Source of the DNA: Bacillota bacterium
GTDB taxonomy: Bacteria; Bacillota; Bacilli; Lactobacillales; Enterococcaceae
Length of the DNA: 7,623 nt
Reading direction: 5' to 3'
Assembly (NCBI GenBank): GCA_023389005.1
Contig: JAEWFE010000253.1
Span: 1-7,623, forward strand
Both the position numbers and the translations under genes were made by a program. How positions within the stretch are numbered: position 1 is the stretch's first letter; each line of letters opens with the position of its first letter. Shown in pieces: positions 5,860 through 7,623 of this stretch. The notes under the pieces were generated by a model. That model searched no databases and was not told the origin of the DNA. It saw only the letters and a program-made list of their open reading frames with translations.

Positions 5860-5883
5860 ATTTTATTTTCTGCGTGCTGTTTT
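5846..5883. terminator. Bidirectional terminator shared by toxN and the padR operon
   Basis: A 15-bp stem pairs 5846-5860 with 5869-5883 (one G-T pair) around an 8-base loop. The core is ACAGCACG/CGTGCTGT. TTTT-rich tracts lie on both sides: TTTTATTTG on plus, TTTTTATTG on minus. The toxin's TAG stop (5857-5859) is inside the left arm. It serves the convergent transcript from the right as well. Confidence 0.88.
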
Positions 5884-5893
5884 ATTTGTTATG

Positions 5894-6319
5894 CTATTTT
5901 ATTGGGCATATATGCAACTTTGTCATCCATATCAGATAGGCCAAGAAAATGCGTAATTTCGTCATCAGCGGATAATCATGTTGTAAAAAGCGAATATTAT
6001 TCCAATGACGGGACAAATCATTCCTTTGCCAATTATCCTTAGTCACAAATTGTCCACGAGTTGCGACACGCTCATAATTTGCAGTAATAAATATCTTTTC
6101 CACTAAAGCGGCGGTCATTGGCGGCTGATAGTTTTCGCGATATTCTTTTGTTGGAATATTAATCAATGCTTGTGATAATAAATCAAACCAATTTGTAGGA
6201 TTTTCAGTCTTATATTGCCACATCGCCTTTTGCAAATCATTTGGTAAAGGAAACTGATAAATTTTTCCATTCAAGCAACGAACACGTACACAAAATTTTT
6301 TACGTTTCTTTTTTGCCAT
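5894..6319 (-). CDS. Uncharacterised protein, C-terminus probably frameshifted
   Basis: I do not recognise the family. As read, it has 141 residues: a basic start (MAKKKRKK), then a soluble-looking region with NGKIYQFPLP (18-27), NWFDLL (43-48) and several tryptophans, with no signal peptide. After Pro117 the reading frame gives LMTKLRIFLAYLIWMTKLHI with rare CTG and ATA codons. The -1 frame from the same point reads ADDEITHFLGLSDMDDKVAY and ends at TAA 5889-5891. That looks far more like a natural acidic tail, so one base may be missing near 5969-5971. ATG 6319 was chosen because GGAGGT (6329-6324) fits it; an upstream in-frame GTG (6325) overlaps that site. It is the last gene of the padR operon, 16 bp after the DUF1129 gene, and ends at the shared terminator. 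Confidence 0.7.
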   Translation of the reverse strand: MAKKKRKKFCVRVRCLNGKIYQFPLPNDLQKAMWQYKTENPTNWFDLLSQALINIPTKEYRENYQPPMTAALVEKIFITANYERVATRGQFVTKDNWQRNDLSRHWNNIRFLQHDYPLMTKLRIFLAYLIWMTKLHICPIK

Positions 6320-6335
6320 TGCCACCTCCGAAATG

Positions 6336-6959
6336 TTAATTTTTCTCCCTATTCAAAAGATAAACACTTACAGCTAAAATGATTGCAAGTACAGTTGCCA
6401 TCCAGCGAGAAAGTGGAATGACCCAAGGCGTACGAACGAAAACAAATAAAAGACAGTTGATAACAAATATCCCGCCTATTGTAAATAACATTTTCCAACT
6501 ATTTTTCTGACCATAGTTTTTTCCCATTAACCACAAGATGACAAAGGCCGAAATACCGGCACATATACTACAAATCACATACTCACCGACATCTATTAGC
6601 TGTGGCACACCTGGTTGAAAAAGGGATACAAAATAACTGCCAATAAATACCACCGCAAAATAGGTCAATACCGCTAATAGACTGATTTTAACCATTTGTT
6701 TTGCATCATTTGGAAGCTGTTTAAGCAATTCATCGGCAATCGGTTGGGGAGCTTTGCCGAAATAATCTTGAGCGGACATCCCATTTTGTTGCGCTTCTAA
6801 AATATCTTGCAAAATACCAAGCAACATTTCTTCCGTCTGAAGTTCATTTTTTCCCATACTATTCAGACGCACATATACTAGCAAATCCTCATAATATTGC
6901 TTATTGGCACCTTGGAGTTGTTTTTGTAAATTTGCATTTTCTTTGATTAGACTACTCAT
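6336..6959 (-). CDS. DUF1129-family membrane protein
   Basis: A 207-residue protein with a soluble, partly helical N-terminal half (about 1-88; charged, with KENANLQKQLQGANKQYYED at 6-25). Four hydrophobic segments follow at about 91-113, 125-145, 157-175 and 182-202. This layout, its size and its placement after a PadR gene fit the DUF1129 family of Firmicutes, whose biochemical role is not established. It presumably sits in the cytoplasmic membrane with the N-terminal half inside. ATG 6959 was chosen because AGAGG lies 8 bases upstream; the in-frame GTG at 6968 overlaps that site. The start overlaps the end of padR by 8 bp, a sign of translational coupling. By analogy with other PadR-linked membrane genes, a role in envelope or stress response is possible but speculative. 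Confidence 0.8.
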   Translation of the reverse strand: MSSLIKENANLQKQLQGANKQYYEDLLVYVRLNSMGKNELQTEEMLLGILQDILEAQQNGMSAQDYFGKAPQPIADELLKQLPNDAKQMVKISLLAVLTYFAVVFIGSYFVSLFQPGVPQLIDVGEYVICSICAGISAFVILWLMGKNYGQKNSWKMLFTIGGIFVINCLLFVFVRTPWVIPLSRWMATVLAIILAVSVYLLNREKN

Positions 6960-7290
6960 TTTCCGCACCTCTCATCACTTGATTGACATTTTGCTTGAGT
7001 AACTGCCACTGGTTTTTGAAATGTATTAATTCTGCTTGTCCGTCTGGTGTGACCGAATAATATTTACGTTTGGGGCCGGATTCTGATTCACGCATTTGTC
7101 CTGTGATCCAACCTTTTTTCTCCATCGAAAGTAATAAGGGATAAATCGTCCCATTGGAAATCTCACTGAAGCCATTGTCCGCCAAACGCTCACTCAAGGT
7201 ATAGCCATAAAGTTCTTCTTGTGTTAATAATTGCAAAATACAGCCAGTTAGCACACCTTTTAATAGCTTCGAATCAATTTTTCCTGTCAT
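6952..7290 (-). CDS. PadR-family transcriptional regulator
   Basis: A 112-residue cytoplasmic winged-helix DNA-binding protein of the short PadR (PadR-s1) class, whose members are typically about 110 residues. LKGVLTGCILQLLTQEELYGY (10-30) is helix 1 with the typical YGY. ISNGTIYPLLLSMEKKGWI (44-62) is the recognition helix region, and SGPKRKYYSVTPDG (71-84) is the wing. A C-terminal dimerisation helix follows (about 85-107). PadR proteins usually repress their own operon, often together with a membrane protein or pump gene; here the partner is the DUF1129 gene. The inducer is unknown. ATG 7290 was chosen since GGTGAG precedes it; an in-frame GTG lies at 7302 with no ribosome site. Confidence 0.92.
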   Translation of the reverse strand: MTGKIDSKLLKGVLTGCILQLLTQEELYGYTLSERLADNGFSEISNGTIYPLLLSMEKKGWITGQMRESESGPKRKYYSVTPDGQAELIHFKNQWQLLKQNVNQVMRGAENE

Positions 7291-7300
7291 TTTCTCACCC

Positions 7301-7348
7301 ACTATCTTGCATTACAAGCTAATCATACTACACTTTGACTATCTTGTA
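7301..7348 (-). repeat. Direct repeat T(G/A)CAAGATAGT flanking the padR start site, candidate operator
   Basis: On the minus strand TACAAGATAGT (7348-7338) and TGCAAGATAGT (7311-7301) match at 10 of 11 positions, 37 bp apart. The first overlaps the -35 and spacer of the padR promoter, and the second lies in the leader. TTACAAG/CTTGTAA at 7312-7318 and 7343-7349 also form an inverted pair. Autoregulation by PadR is typical of the family; that these repeats are its site is inference. Confidence 0.4.
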
Positions 7349-7350
7349 AA
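7322..7350 (-). promoter_or_regulatory. Promoter of the padR-DUF1129 operon
   Basis: On the minus strand, -35 TTTACA (7350-7345) matches five of six positions. It is 17 bp from -10 TATGAT (7327-7322), also five of six. Transcription would start near 7315, about 25 bases before ATG 7290. All three downstream minus-strand genes can be served by it, ending at the 5846-5883 hairpin. Confidence 0.7.
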
Positions 7351-7360
7351 ACATAATAGC

Positions 7361-7401
7361 AAAAAATAAAACACGGCAGCCTAACTTCATAGACTACCGT
7401 G
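7361..7401 (-). terminator. Rho-independent terminator after the antiporter gene
   Basis: Reading minus, CACGGTAGTCTA pairs with TAGGCTGCCGTG (7401-7372), a 12-bp stem with two G-T pairs around a 6-base loop. It is followed by a T-rich run complementary to 7361-7371. It lies just past the antiporter stop and separates that gene from the padR promoter. Confidence 0.88.
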
Positions 7402-7408
7402 CAAATAT

Positions 7409-7623
7409 TTATGCGTGTTTTAAGACTTTTTTCGCGAAGAATTTCAAAATCAATGGCGACACCAAGGTACTGATTAAAACCGTAATGACCATTGGCGCGA
7501 AATATTTTTCAGGAATTAAGCCGCCTGTTTGACCGATTTGTAAGACAATCAGCGCCATCTCTCCACGTGAAATCGTCCCAGCTCCGACCATCCAAGCACT
7601 ATTATTGGAAAATCCGGCCATTT
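7409..7623 (-). CDS. Na+/H+ (cation/proton) antiporter, CPA2 family, C-terminal part
   Basis: Only the last 71 codons lie in the window; the gene enters from base 7623. The stretch GFSNNSAWMVGAGTISRGEMALIVLQIG matches the second-last membrane segment of CPA2 exchangers (KefB/NapA type), in which a G-x-G-x-I-x-R-G-E motif is conserved. It is followed by a final hydrophobic segment (FAPMVITVLISTLVSPLILKFF) and a short basic tail (AKKVLKHA). The full protein would sit in the cytoplasmic membrane and exchange Na+ or K+ for protons. It resembles enterococcal NapA-type antiporters, but ion choice and symbol cannot be set from this fragment. Its own terminator follows at once, so it is not part of the padR operon. 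Confidence 0.85.
   Translation of the reverse strand, partial: MAGFSNNSAWMVGAGTISRGEMALIVLQIGQTGGLIPEKYFAPMVITVLISTLVSPLILKFFAKKVLKHA

Noticed and set aside
7301..7404. Riboswitch or attenuator before padR
   Set aside because: The hairpin there belongs to the end of the antiporter gene and lies upstream of the padR promoter; the padR leader is only about 25 bases.
1..7623. Insertion sequence, transposase, tRNA or rRNA genes that could mark an island edge
   Set aside because: None was seen in the window, so the island idea rests on composition and cargo only.

Overview
The window looks like a chromosomal segment of a low-GC Gram-positive bacterium of the Lactobacillales, most likely Enterococcus or a close relative. 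The reasons are AT-rich coding DNA, strong GGAGG-type ribosome binding sites, a textbook CcpA (cre) box, a phosphotransferase (PTS) sugar operon, and PadR/DUF1129 and RpiR-type genes. The species cannot be fixed from the sequence alone.

Left part (1-1870): the start of a sugar kinase gene of the FGGY family (probably gluconate kinase, gntK) lies downstream of and overlaps a short, NAD-type 6-phosphogluconate dehydrogenase gene (gnd), both on the minus strand. Divergent from them is an RpiR-family regulator (HTH plus SIS domain). The gnd promoter and the regulator start region face each other across a perfect 10-bp palindrome. A strong two-way terminator closes the regulator gene.

Middle part (1876-4927): a minus-strand operon encodes a PTS EIICB transporter (GlvC/MalB type) and a GH4 6-phospho-alpha-glucosidase (GlvA/MalH type), joined by a TAATG stop-start overlap. 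Upstream are a good promoter, a perfect match to the cre consensus, and a cluster of ATTTCA/TGAAAT half-sites that shares a 9-mer with the palindrome next to the RpiR gene. Together these suggest import and hydrolysis of a phosphorylated alpha-glucoside to glucose plus glucose-6-phosphate. The RpiR protein would act as local regulator and CcpA would add carbon catabolite control.

Centre of interest (5104-5883): a complete type III (RNA-protein) toxin-antitoxin module of the ToxIN/AbiQ class. In order it holds an extended -10 promoter, two identical 41-bp tandem repeats plus an 8-base start of a third, a Rho-independent terminator, a GGAGG site, and a 192-residue ToxN/AbiQ endoribonuclease with the family's key residues. 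Each repeat can fold as an H-type pseudoknot. This module may also serve as a phage-defence (abortive infection) element.

Right part (5889-7623): a minus-strand operon runs padR, a DUF1129 membrane protein, then an unrecognised protein whose last 24 codons look frameshifted. It has its own promoter, and a flanking terminator closes the C-terminal end of a CPA2-family Na+/H+ antiporter gene. Hand counts of G+C in sample lines differ strongly (52% in gntK, 25% in rpiR, 20% at the start of toxN, 37% in the DUF1129 gene), so the rpiR-glv-toxIN block may have a different origin from its flanks.
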